Below are positions 24,106-34,892 of a DNA stretch of 64,000 bases, one piece after another. Source of the stretch: Heligmosomoides polygyrus polygyrus (taxonomy: Eukaryota; Nematoda; Chromadorea; Rhabditida; Heligmosomidae); the NCBI GenBank assembly GCA_947396885.1, contig OX377206.1:4367634-4431633 (forward strand). The letters run 5' to 3'. Below the pieces are notes generated by a model. That model searched no databases. It was not told the DNA's origin and saw only the letters and a list, made by a program, of their open reading frames with translations. Both the position numbers and the translations under genes were made by a program. Positions within the stretch are counted from its first letter, which is position 1, and every line of letters starts with the position of its first letter.

Positions 24106-24240
24106 GCCCTAGTTTATACTTGCGCCACCACGCGTCGCGGCACCACGATCGCCATAGATATCGATTTTTCGCGCTGTCCGATCAATATCTATCCAGACCA
24201 TCGTACCGCGCCGCGCAGCAGCGCAAGTATAAACTAGGGC
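24106..24240. mobile_element. MITE-2, copy 3
   Basis: 135 bp palindrome, TTA left and TCA right, as in units 1 and 2. Confidence 0.85.
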
Positions 24241-24267
24241 TCAGGCAAGGGAAGGGACTCCAGGGTG

Positions 24268-24855
24268 AAGAACATTACATTGCACGGCTCTGCAACTAGT
24301 CCCTAGCGCCGATTAGCGATGGAGCGTTCTGCGCTTGCGGCCTCTTGTACGCCCACCATGACTTGCCGGCAAGGGTCTCGGGGCGCTGTGGATAGTGGCA
24401 TTGCTTCATGCGAGAGGTCAGGGTTCGATTCTCTTTCGCTATGATGTTTTTGAATTTCAACTGACCTGTTGAGATTTGAGGGGTTTTGACGACTACACAA
24501 TTTTTAGGCGTTTTCTCTTCGAATTTCCCAGTTGTATGCGCATCGACACACGAAGTTCGCAGAACCCAGCTGCGGAGAACAGAGTTTCCGCACTATTGGC
24601 TTGTATGAACCGCACCTTTCCCTTGCCTAAAACCCGGCGTAAAGTCATTTCCTAACCAAACACCGCAAAGAAACTCGTATTGTGGGAACAGCAGCAGTAG
24701 AACGCTTCACCAGGGAGGCTATGATGATAAATGACGAAACGTTGGGGGGGGGGGGGGGGAGCGGCTGAAGGAGCATGGATGGCACCCAAAAGTTTCCGCG
24801 CTCCATCGCTAATCGGCGCTAGGGACTAGTTGCAGATCCGTGCAATGTAATCTCT
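24268..24855. mobile_element. 584-bp Mutator-like MITE, copy 3
   Basis: 588 bp with TCCAGGGTG on both sides. The right terminus has lost a few bases (GTAATCTCT instead of GTAATTGAACTCT). Confidence 0.8.
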
Positions 24856-26569
24856 TCCAGGGTGTGGCTCAAGTGGCGCACCCCTGTCAAATTATGGTGA
24901 CATGTATTCCCTATGACATGTATTCAAACAAAGCACCATCAATCAAGTGTAAAATGCAAACTTTTAGACAAGTGCATGGCGCATCCCATGCCGCTCATAT
25001 GTCAGAAAATTTCTACTTTCTTAAGCTTTTATATATGCTTTCAACTTCTTCAGTGGCCTTGCTGTGAGAAAGTTGCCACCTTTCAAACAGGTATTTTTTG
25101 AGACACCCTGTATGTCGAAAGCGCAGTTCCGAACGATATTTTATTTCAATTTCAAGCTGGGCCATTCCGCTGTCGAAACAGCCAGCAAATCAGCCATGTA
25201 TGATGGCTGAGATCGCCGTTATTCCTCCGCGGTCATTGCACGCACACTCTTGCACGTTTAACATGTCATAGAGCGCAGCCTACAAGAGAACTGCCTCAAC
25301 GGTACGCAAAAACGGCAAGAGCGAATACTGTAGGAGAAATTTCCGTCCTCCAATTAGTAACAGAATGTTTTTTTTGCCGAATACTTGACGCAAGCGAGTA
25401 AGAGGGTCTAATGGTTAAGGGTCCGCAGCGTAGAGCTTACCATGGCTGCGCAAGAAGCTGGTGGCGTGCCATGGGTGGTGCAGTGGTAGAGGTGCTGCTT
25501 CATGGTCGTGACGTCGAGGGTTCGGCTACCGAGCTACGTCGTGTTTTTGCACTTTTCTCACAGTATCGAATTTCCATTGAAATTTCCATATTTGAACTCT
25601 ATTTAGAGTTCGCTGCGGTAGGACGTTTTCACTACTTATTCCTTGACGACATTTCGTGATGCACCAGCAATGCACCAAATATGCAAAATCCGATGATGTA
25701 CGAAACGTTCACGCGGAGTGTAAGAAGAGGACCACGAGTTTCAACCTGAAGAGGATTGTGCCGAAGTCACGACGCCGCTAACCAGTGAAGGCACAAGTAC
25801 GATTTCGGGAGGACAATCCGTTTTGGAGGAGAAATTTTGGCTATACTAGAATTTATCTTATACAAGGTTAACAACCGGAGAAAATGGGACTGGGTCGCGA
25901 TTTTATGCTTAGACTGCAGCGGAGTACACTGGGCAGGAACTGTGAAACAACCTCACAGCAGAGAAAGTACTATCTACTGATTTAGATCTCTTTGAAGAAA
26001 AAAATTAAAATGAAATATCATTATCAACATCATCATCAGAATTTTCACTGCGCATATGAAGCCCATTCATCCTCCATCACATGCACGCGATTTATTCTCC
26101 GAAGCGCTCGTTCTCTGTACGTGTCGAGAAACAGGTAATGAGAGTCCCTATCCGGTGCTTAATCAGCAAAATCATAATTAAAATTAATCGATATTGGTCG
26201 ACACCGCTTACTGTCCGACGGCAATAATACTCCTCCGAATTCCATAGTCACTCTCTCAACCCCTCCACCCCCCCCCCCCCTCCTCCCGAAATACTTCCTT
26301 TCCTATGTGCTGGCAAAGAAACGGAGTGAGAACCAAGCACGCACACAATGAGTACCGATTCATGTGTCACTACGTTGCCACGACGTCTATGACACTCCTT
26401 CTGCACTCTGACACACGTGTCACGACTTCTGTAAGCCGTTTTCAGAAGTCCGACACACACTGAACGATGTTGAGGGAAAATGCTGGTTCCCCCCCCCCCT
26501 CCACCCTTATTCACGCTCCCCCTCTAATGGTTCCCCTTTGTTGGTTCTCTCCTATTAGTCGCCCTTACT

Positions 26570-27745
26570 CGGAATCCCTACGCAAGTTGGACGACGACTT
26601 CAGCGCGTCTTCTGAATACCTACGTACGTTAGACGCATCATCAGTTTTTGAATCCTTACGCAAGTTGGACGACGTTGAACGACGTCTTTTGCACGTCTTC
26701 TGAATCCCTACGCACGTTAGACAACACCTTCAGCACGTCTTTTGAATCCCTACGAAAGTAAGGGACGTTGAACGACGTTGAACGACGTCTTCAGCACGTC
26801 TTCTGAATCCTTTCGCAAGTTGGACGACGTCTAGCGAAGGTCTTCTGAATCTTGCCTCACTACGTCTTGCGCAGATCTTCTGAATCCCTACGCACGTTAG
26901 ACGACGTCTTCAGCACGTCTTCTGAATCCTAACGCAAGTTGGACGACGTCTAACGAAGGTCTTCTGAATCTTGACTCACTACGTCTAGCGCAGATCTTGT
27001 GAATCGCTACGCGCGTTAGACCAGAACGTCTTTTGAATCCTTACGCAAGTAAGACGACGTTGAACGACGTACTCAGCACGTCTTCTGAATCCCTACGCAC
27101 GTTGGACAACGTCTAGCGAAGGTCTTCCGAATAACTACACACGTTAGACGACGTCTTCAAGACGTGTTTTGAATCCCTACGCAAGTTGGACGACGACTTC
27201 AGCGCGTCTTCTGAATACCTACGTACGTTAGACGCATCATCAGTTTTTGAATCCTTACGCAAGTTGGACGACGTTGGACGACGTCTTTTGCACGTCTTCT
27301 GAATCCCTACGCACGTTAGACAACACCTTCAGCACGTCTTTTGAATCCCTACGAAAGTAAGGGACGTTGAACGACGTTGAACGACGTCTTCAGCACGTCT
27401 TCTGAATCCTTTCGCAAGTTGGACGACGTCTAGCGAAGGTCTTCTGAATCTTGCCTCACTACGTCTAGCGCAGATCTTCTGAATCCCTACGCACGTTAGA
27501 CCAGAACGTCTTTTGAATTCCTACGCAAGTAAGACGACGTTGAACGACGTACTCAGCACGTCTTCTGAATCCCTACGCACGTTGGACAACGTCTAGCGAA
27601 GGACTTCCGAATAACTACACACGTTAGACGACGTCTTCAAGACGTGTTTTGAATCCCTACGCAAGTTGGACGACGCCTTCAGCACGTCTTCTGAATTCAA
27701 ACGCACGCTGAACGTCGTCTAGGGCACGCCTCCTGAATCCCTACG
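26570..27745 (+). repeat. 35/42-bp satellite array, copy 4
   Basis: About 1.17 kb. A block of about 600 bp starting GTTGGACGACGACTTCAGCG occurs twice (about 26586 and 27186), which is an internal duplication not present in copies 2, 3 or 5. Confidence 0.9.
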
Positions 27746-28242
27746 CTCTGCACTCGATCCCCATTCAGACCCTGACGCGTTGCCCCTTGAATATCTCGTA
27801 AACTTGGACGATCAGCCGCCAAGGATATAGTTCGCCAGCAATCGCCCATGGCTAAGCTCAAAGAAAGCCGGCTGGCGTACGCCGCACTGTCGTAGGCATC
27901 TTTTGGCTTCAGTCCCCCCTTCCCGTGACGGACACGTGACATTGGCGATTATATGTAGTAGGATATCATCGTATTTTGCATATTTGGGACATTGCTAGAG
28001 CATCACGAGATGTCGACAAGTAATATGAAGTGAAAGCATCAGCAAACTCCAAAAAAAAAAGGTTCAGATATGAAAACTCCATGAAAATCCGGTACTATGG
28101 TAGAAGTGCAAAAGCACGACGTAAGTCGGAAACCGAACCTGTGACGTCACAGCCATGAAGTAGCACCTCTACCACTGCGCCACCCACGGCACTGAACAAC
28201 TTCCTTGCGCAGCCGTGGTAAGCTCGACGCTGCGGGCCCTTA

Positions 28243-28376
28243 GGCCTCGTTTAGTGTGCGCGCGACGCGCGACGCGATGCCATGCGTAGTGGCCGAATTG
28301 ATCAATCGCGTCGCTCGATCAATTTGGCCACTACGCATGGATCGCGTCGCGCGTCACGTGCACACTAAACTAGGCC
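28243..28376. mobile_element. MITE-1, copy 4
   Basis: 134 bp, TTA-flanked. The sequence beyond the right TTA reads ACCATTGCACCC, five bases longer than in units 1-3. Confidence 0.85.
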
Positions 28377-29414
28377 TTAACCATTGCACCCTCCCACTCA
28401 TTTACCTCAATGACTCTGCAAAAATAAAACATGTTTGGTTGCTATTTGGAGGACGGAGATTTTTCCTATACTAATCGTTCTTGCTGTTCCTGCGTACCGT
28501 TGAGACAGTTCGCATGTGAATCCACACGCACGTTAGACGACACAGAAAGAAAATACTGTTTCCCCGTTACTCTTCTGATAGCTAAAAATCCTTGTAAAGA
28601 ACTGCACTATCAGAACAGAAGCAGTATAAGACGCAGAAATCCTACGTCGAATTTTCAAAGCGGATAGGGGTGAAGACAACGCTTCGAGAGCAAACATTTG
28701 TCGAAGAATGTATAGCTATTCACTTCAATGCCGTGACGGTGTACTAGCACATGTTTTCAACCTAACTGTGAACTTCTCTTAGGACGCCACTGCTTTTTAG
28801 CTTTTTTCAAGTGGAGATCACCACTCTGTTCGATGTATCGGCAATCCATCGATGGTCATGGAGAACACATACTGGTGACGACTACGGCCATTCGCAACGT
28901 ACGTCTCCCTTTTTCTTTCCTCTAGGTTATTCCTTGCGTCTTCGTCGCACGGACGGTGTAGTGCTCTCTTCAGCCAAACCAAATCCCGCCGCGTGCCGAG
29001 GGTTTATATAGGCCGGTAGGCGGAGCCTAATCCCAGAGACGCGGAGGAGCGCATTAGTGTAGATGGCACTGGCACCTAGTATCATGGATTATTTTATTAG
29101 ACAGCTACAATAATGCCGAGTGATTGGAATTTTTTTTTGTTCGCATCCTTCATTGCCAATCTGAGGAAAATAGCTCCTGTGGTAAAAACGTCGGCGTGCG
29201 CTTAAAAAAATCCCCTCTGTCTAGCGAAGTATTGATCCTGCCATGACCGAGTGACTGTGCTGCAACCGGCTTCATTTCCTTTCTCTTCCTTTTTTTTTGA
29301 AAGACCTTCCGATCTGCACGGAGGTGTCGGTAGATCCTGCTCAGGTCATTTATGCATGTGTCCGAACGGAGGTGGCTGTTGCGATTTCGTACCGAAGGAT
29401 GTTGCACAATGTTC

Positions 29415-29955
29415 GGTACTAGTGTACTTAGTGTGTTGCACTAAATCTTGTTCAAAACAGGTCTACTAGGGGTAATCTGCCATGGGAAGAAGGAATATCA
29501 TAGTCGTTTTTTGCGGAAATGCCTTATAAGCGCGCTATACTAAGTATGCGCGGATCGCCGAAGGCCTTGCGAAATAGCGCGCGCTGGTAAGAGTTGCAGA
29601 GTGCGCGTCTCCTACCGATGCACACTATTTCGCCGTCTCTAAGAGGTTAGCCAAAGCATAAGCCTTGAAATCTCTAAAAACCTTGAAACCTCTGTTCTGT
29701 GCTCTCCTCCGCTGACGAGGGCGCGGGTCAGACCTCATAATTGGGCAGGGGGGACTCCAGGGTGTGGCTCACGTGACGCACCCGTGTTAAGATTGCCATC
29801 ATCTTGGAGTCCCCTCCCTAGCCCAATACGGAAGCAAATAAGACACGGATCTGTAATCAAAACGAGGAGATAAGACTACATTTACATTCGCTGTGTGTAG
29901 TTAGTCGTCATGCTTGTGCGCCACGGGATGCCCCCCCCCTCGAAGACGGCCGCGA
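29415..29955. mobile_element. 754-bp TIR element, truncated (unit 4)
   Basis: The left arm and core are present with the GTTCGGTACTAGTG terminus. The right arm is removed by the deletion that joins the core to segment B. Confidence 0.75.
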
Positions 29956-30274
29956 ATGCGTGCTGGTTTCTTTTTTTTTGGCCTTTCCGATTTGCACGGA
30001 ACATGTCGGTAGATCCTCCTCAGGTCATGCATGCATGTGTCCGAATGGAGGTGGCTGTTGCGATCTCATACCGGATGATGTTGCACAATGTGCCTCCGAT
30101 GATCTCCAATTTTGTGAACTTTTTTCTATGGATATAAATGGAACCAGCACCACTGGAAGATTTTGAAGCATCTTCCAGCAAATGCCGGTTCTTCATCTAT
30201 ATGGGTAGGCGGCCTTGGGGTGGATTGCTCTATTTCGACAAGATCTCTGCTTACGAAACAATCCCAATGGAGGG

Positions 30275-30276
<2 letters not shown>

Positions 30277-30325
<49 letters not shown>
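30277..30325. repeat. (GA)n microsatellite
   Basis: About 24 GA units where unit 1 has only GAGAGAGA. The homologous tract in unit 6 is longer (about 31 units). Confidence 0.95.
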
Positions 30326-30329
<4 letters not shown>

Positions 30330-30593
30330 CCACCTTATACACACTCATTGCCAAATGGGTTGGGGTGGGTACACCAAGAGGACGAGGGATAGAGCGAACG
30401 TAACGTTGCAAGGTGGACCCCCCCCCCTCATTTAGGAATGCACCAAGCGATGGGCGTTAGGATAGTTGGAGGGGGGCACCTTATAAGAAGTGTCGCTAAC
30501 ACGAAAAAATAAACGATGACACACTGATTGTAAAGAAAACAAACAAGCAATGCTCTATCTCTTGTCGCATGAGCGGAGGAGAACACAGATTTA

Positions 30594-30728
30594 GCCCTAG
30601 TTTATACTTGCGCCACCACGCGTCGCGGCACCACGATCGCCATAGATATCGATTTTTCGCGCGGTCCGGTCAATATCTATCCAGACCATCGTACCGCGCC
30701 GCACAGCAGCGCAAGTATAAACTAGGGC
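30594..30728. mobile_element. MITE-2, copy 4
   Basis: 135 bp. Here both flanks are TTA, giving the intact 3-bp target duplication that is mutated in units 1-3. Confidence 0.88.
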
Positions 30729-30755
30729 TTAGGCAGGGGAAGGGGCTCCAGGGTG

Positions 30756-31353
30756 AAGAACATTACATTGCACGGCTCTGCAACTAGTCCCTAGCGCCGA
30801 TTAGCGATGGAGCGCGGAAACTGTGCGCTTGCGGCCTCTTGTACGCCCACCATGACTTACCGGCAAGGGTCTCGGGGCGCTGTGAATAGTGGCATTGCTT
30901 CATGCGAGAGAGGTCAGGGTTCGATTCTCTTTCGCTATGATGTTTTTGAATTTCAACTGACCTGTTGAGATTTGAGGGGTTTTGACGACTACACAATTTT
31001 TAGGCGTTTTCTCTTCGAATTTTCCAGTTGTATGCGCATCGACACACGAAGTTCGCAGAACCCAGCTGCGGAGAACAGCAGTTTCCACACTAGTGGCTTG
31101 TATGAACCGCACCTTGAAGTCCTTTCCCTTGCCTAAAACCCGGCGTAAAGCCATTTCCTAACTAAACACCGCAAAGAAACTTGAATTATGGGAACAGCAG
31201 CAGTAGAACGGTTCACCAGGGAGGCCATGATGATAAGTGACGAAATGTTGAAGGGGAGGCGGCTAAAGGAGCAGGGCTCCCGAAAGTTTCCGCGCTCCAT
31301 GGCTAATCGGCGCTAGGGACTAGTTGCAGATCCGTGCAATGTAATTGAACTCT
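30756..31353. mobile_element. 584-bp Mutator-like MITE, copy 4
   Basis: 598 bp, TCCAGGGTG on the right and CTCCAGGGTG on the left. This copy has lost the long poly-G run (GAAGGGGAGGCGG in its place). Confidence 0.8.
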
Positions 31354-31395
31354 TCCAGGGTGTGGCTCAAGTGGCGCACCCGTCAAATTATGATG

Positions 31396-31522
31396 CTCCC
31401 CCCCCCAAGTAACGTAGCCCAAGCGATGCTTTCACCCTAACCCGCTTTGGAAATTCGATGTAGCGCTTCTGCGTTTTATACAGTTTCAGATTCCACTGTT
31501 TTTCACGAGGATTTTTGGCCAA
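31396..31522 (-). repeat. Inverted fragment of segment A/B at array edge
   Basis: Read on the minus strand, this resembles the segment A/B stretch GCTAAAAATCCTTGT through the AAAACGCAGAA block (compare about 7540-7625). It is in opposite orientation to the array. It marks the array's right boundary in both array copies (again at about 60238-60365). Confidence 0.65.
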
Positions 31523-31525
31523 GTA

Positions 31526-32267
31526 ATTGCTAAGGTAATCATTATTTCACGTAGTATGTTCCATGTCCAACCGTCGCTGAATCTTGGCATAGTTTTAAAC
31601 TGGAAACTCTTGGTCTCGAGGTCAAAGCAATTCTGCGATTCCAGCAATCATTATTGTTTATCTTTAGCGTTTGAGGACAACTTCCAATTACATCAGACTC
31701 ACGAGTTAACGGAGAAACGAAATGTATTCGAAGGAGGCTCCAATCTGTTAGATGTGAACTAAGATAGCGGCACTTAACCTCAGGGAGGAGTGGAGGAGAG
31801 CTTCGATCGAGCAATCAAGACCGATCAATATTATCGATCTTGGGCTTTCTCTCAAATTTATCCAATCGGGGTGGTTGTCACGTGATCATGACGGCCGACT
31901 GAAGGGCTTTGCAGCAGGAAGAAAATTTCGAGCAGGATATTGTCGGGATTCAAAAGACGCTCCTCAGAGGTCAATTAAAAGACGTGCTACAGACCGATTA
32001 GGCAATCAGTATCGATAGGCTTTATCAATACTCTTAACGACAGTATCGATCCATCCGAGCGGGGTGGGAGTCACGCGAGAATTCTATTAATTCACCCAAA
32101 CAGAAGAAACAGTATGTCATCTCTACGACACGTTTTGTAGAGCTGAATCTCATCAACTTTTTAGGAGACACCTTTAAAGTTTTTATCTGCTGAAGGAAAC
32201 ATGCTGTCGAACTTGCACACTAATACAAGAAAATTTTATTTGCACAGCACATGGTACGGAGATGGCA
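31526..32267. other. Non-coding flank with GATCGATATT-type repeats
   Basis: I see no convincing exon. There are two loosely similar blocks, ACCGATCAATATTATCGATC and CAATCAGTATCGATAGGC, each followed by a CGGGGTGG..GTCACG sequence. This is a diverged tandem repeat related to 35171-35650. Confidence 0.45.
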
Positions 32268-32560
32268 CACAGATGAAGGACGATACCCAATCCCTTTTGG
32301 AATTCGCCACGCACTCTCCTTCCACGGAATGTCACGGAGGCGATTTGAATGCGTATTTGGCCATGCAATGACTTGCGGTGGTCTGCTGATGAACAAGTAA
32401 GTGCTTTGTCTTTCCCAGACAAGCCTGTTATCAACTCAGCGACCCCAGAAGGCTGGAAGGCCTGATTGGCCTGCGCAAGAAATCCGAACCAGGAACTTGG
32501 TATCGGGTACACGCGGCAGCAGGCACCTTTACCGACTGCGCCACACACGCCCACATAGGT
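32268..32560 (-). repeat. tRNA-derived SINE, near full length
   Basis: On the minus strand the head reads GTGTGGCGCAGTCGGTAAAG (A-box-like). Then come CCTGGTTCGGATTTC (B-box-like), the family body, and a tail ending GGCGAATTCCAAAAGGGATT. This is the clearest member in the window. Confidence 0.85.
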
Positions 32561-32832
32561 GTGGTTTTCAGTTTGCGCGTCATGTCCAAAGCCCCTTTGA
32601 TGGGCGCCACATTTCAATAGATAATGTTCACAAGAACTCCTATTCACAGAAACCTTCATTACAGCAAGTATAACACATACAGAAATAATACACTACTGAA
32701 TACAAATACACTACTGAACCTGGGCAATTATACGCACAATTTGTAAAATGCTAAAATCTATAATCCCGTATACAGTTATATCCGTTTCCATAGCCGTTCT
32801 CTGTGCCCGTAGATCGATTCGGGAAAGACTGA

Positions 32833-32925
32833 TCTGAAAGAAGGAATGAATCAGAGAGGAGTTGAACCTGCATCACCTATTTACCAATCAGGATGCTACG
32901 CCACTACACGATTAGCGCCGTTTGA
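32833..32925 (-). repeat. tRNA-like sequence
   Basis: On the minus strand CGTGTAGTGGCGTAGCATCC and AGGTTCAACTCC resemble Pol III A and B boxes at tRNA spacing. A full cloverleaf is not evident, so I call it a tRNA-derived repeat rather than a gene. Confidence 0.5.
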
Positions 32926-33057
32926 TCATACAACGTTCACACCTACTGAACTTGAAGCCACTGTCTAGAATGATTCCTCTAAGATCCTTCTGCTTAACTG
33001 GTTATCCCAGGACTGAGTACTGATTGATCCCATGAGATGTGGGTGTTGGATCAGTCA

Positions 33058-33136
33058 AATAGCACCAGTGGTGTAGTGGGTTTGCACTTTGGCCAGCAAG
33101 CGAACGGTGCGGGTCCGAGTCTCGCCAAGCGCATTA
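33058..33136 (+). repeat. tRNA-like sequence
   Basis: AGTGGTGTAGTGGGTTTGC and GGGTCCGAGTCTC look like Pol III A and B boxes. The anticodon region is irregular, so it is more likely SINE-derived than a functional tRNA. Confidence 0.5.
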
Positions 33137-33234
33137 ACTCATTTCTACTCCTTCTCCTGCATCATGAGTTCAGTGAAGGGGTTGTGGGTGTTTTCGGAGA
33201 AGAAACCCACCATGTTACGCGAAGTTTTTATCGC

Positions 33235-33753
33235 TCATCCGAGCAGTTTCGCAATTCGACTGCTTCGACGGCATCTTGACGGCGAGATGTTACGGCGGGT
33301 TCGCTTCTTGCCTGTAAGAGCGGGGATTTCCTTGTAGAATGACAACGCAGACCTCCTTTCCATGTGCCTGAGTTATGGAAAATTGCAAACTTACGAAGAT
33401 TTTTGCAAAAGAAGCTTTCGAAGAGATCGGAGTGCTTCGTGACCTTGGTCTTCGGCACTTTGTATGGAGCCCATTTCCAGTACTTTGCCTTCATCAGTTC
33501 ATCGTCAAGATCCACCATTACGGACGACGATGGTCCTGGGTTCAGCTCCATGTCTAGCTCCTTGTTCAGCTTCGCCGCCAAGGCTGCTTCAACAGGCTCT
33601 GCAGAAACATTTCGTTTAGATTTTCTTCTTAACAATTCGAACAGTTTGAAATTTTGCTCTACGCTTACCGGTATCGTCATGCTGCTTCTGCGCAGCTTGG
33701 CACGTCGTACAGAAGCGACATACGACCACTTTTCGGACTCTTCCGCCGGCCAT
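33235..33753 (-). CDS. Small three-exon gene, 121 aa, unknown function (copy 1)
   Basis: Reconstructed from splice signals. The exons are 33753-33669 (ATG), 33598-33395 and 33311-33235 (TGA). Phases agree (85 + 204 + 77 nt = 122 codons). Intron 1 is 70 bp, with donor G|GTAAGC and acceptor TTTCTGCAG; intron 2 has donor C|GTAAGT and acceptor CTTACAG. The protein starts MAGGRVRKVVVCRFCTT, has an acidic middle (VDLDDELMKAKYWKWAPYK), and ends in a very basic tail with KKRTRRNISPSRCRRSSRIA, which would suit a nuclear or nucleic-acid-binding protein. I do not recognise a family. The sequence TCAATCAG just upstream of ATG could be a spliced-leader acceptor. The duplicate at 62077-62607 also keeps all frames and splice sites. 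Confidence 0.7.
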
Positions 33754-33837
33754 CACTGATTGAGAGCCTTTAACAGTTGTTATTATTCTAATAGAGGAGA
33801 CAAAAAGATAAATGTCAGCGATAGCTGCTTCACTTGT

Positions 33838-34100
33838 GGGATGCGCCATGCATTCTAATACTACAGAGTGCCCTGAAAGGAGTTTGAATGCTCATTTGGT
33901 TATAGAATGACTTGCCGTGGACAAGGTGCAATGAAGGAGTCAGTACCGTATTATCCCCAGATAGGTCTGGTACCGATTCTTCGACCACGAAATGATGGAA
34001 GGGTTTGTTCGCCAGTGCGGAAAATACGAACCAAGAACCCCGAATCGGAGTGCACGAGGCAGTCGGCACTCCTTCGACTGAGCTACCACGTACTCAACCC
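33838..34100 (-). repeat. tRNA-derived SINE, diverged
   Basis: Same family as 32268-32560 but more diverged. The head on the minus strand is GTAGCTCAGTCGAAGGAGTG and the B-box region is decayed. It lies immediately upstream of the 121-aa gene. Confidence 0.7.
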
Positions 34101-34104
34101 CAGA

Positions 34105-34892
34105 GATATTTGGTATTGGATGGCGACTGTTCCCCATCCAGTGGTAAGGGTGGTGCAAATTTCTTTAGTGCGACCAAAAAAAAAAAAGAGGGACGGACGA
34201 CTAGAATAGTCGTTTATTTACTAGTCACTGTGATAAAATCTGCTTACAAAGCTGAATGGGTGAGGGATTGAAATCAATGTATGGGACTTTATCGATTTTA
34301 TCATTATCAAATTTCCCGCCTTTGTCATTCTTACTGAATCGAGTGCCCCCCCCCGACTAGGATAGATCCGGTCTCAGACCTATCGATGAAGTCTTACGTA
34401 GTATTGGTCTCTACGCTGGGGAGACAGAGAGCGCGACCGCACAGCAGGCGAACATGCCAGCAAATGAATCCCTGGTCGATTCGGAGAACCTCGGGTACGA
34501 CCCGACGTTTACGGACATGTGAAGTCCTGTACGGAAGAAGGTAACAGCACGACTCTCAATTGCTAAGAATTCTGAGCTCTAGCAGGGAAATAGCATCCGA
34601 TTCAGCATTGATTTCTAGCGTTTTGAAGCGAGCACGCAACATCCTAATCGAGAGGGGGCACTCCATTCGATCACAATGATAAAGGCGGCAAAATTGAAAA
34701 CGAACAATTTGATGATGACAGACAATGAACTACCGCAAATACGGATCTCTCTTTCGGATTTTCATACCAGTAGAGGTCACAATGTCTCTTATTCTTCTGC
34801 TTTTCTAGCGGTGTTCTCCCTCCGGCTAGGGTAGATCCGCGAAATTTATGCCACTCAAGAGTTCTTCTACAAAATTGGCCATGCTTAGTTAG
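34105..34892. other. Intergenic, nothing recognised
   Basis: No exon-like frame or terminal repeat seen. It contains the phrase GGCTAGGGTAGATCCG / GACTAGGATAGATCCGG twice (about 34362 and 34824), which may bound a short dispersed repeat. Confidence 0.35.

Larger units (their letters stand above)
17412..24912. repeat. Tandem array unit 3 (7.50 kb)
   Basis: Closest to unit 2 in segment structure and satellite length. It keeps the longer palindromic-element arm, including the terminal GAGACACCCTGTATG, as unit 1 and unit 4 do. The mixture of shared states suggests exchange between units. Confidence 0.9.
25286..28511. mobile_element. FB-sat foldback element, copy 4
   Basis: Same arms, with tRNA-like blocks at about 25470-25545 (plus) and 28118-28190 (minus). 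It carries a different satellite variant set from copies 2 and 3. Confidence 0.8.
24913..31394. repeat. Tandem array unit 4 (6.48 kb)
   Basis: Last unit of the first array. A deletion joins the core of the 754-bp element directly to segment B (near 29955), removing the equivalent of about 6950-8690 of unit 1. A long GA microsatellite is present. The array stops after AAATTATG, where the expected ACATGTATTCC is replaced by a poly-C tract and an inverted segment A/B fragment. Confidence 0.9.

Noticed and set aside
30138..30435. Frames with long Arg-Glu or Ser-Leu repeats.
   Set aside because: They are translations of the GA microsatellite.
31542..31814. Minus-strand frame of 90 codons, present in both flanks.
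   Set aside because: Its presence in both copies reflects the duplication; there is no motif, and the start lies in GATCGATATT-type repeats.
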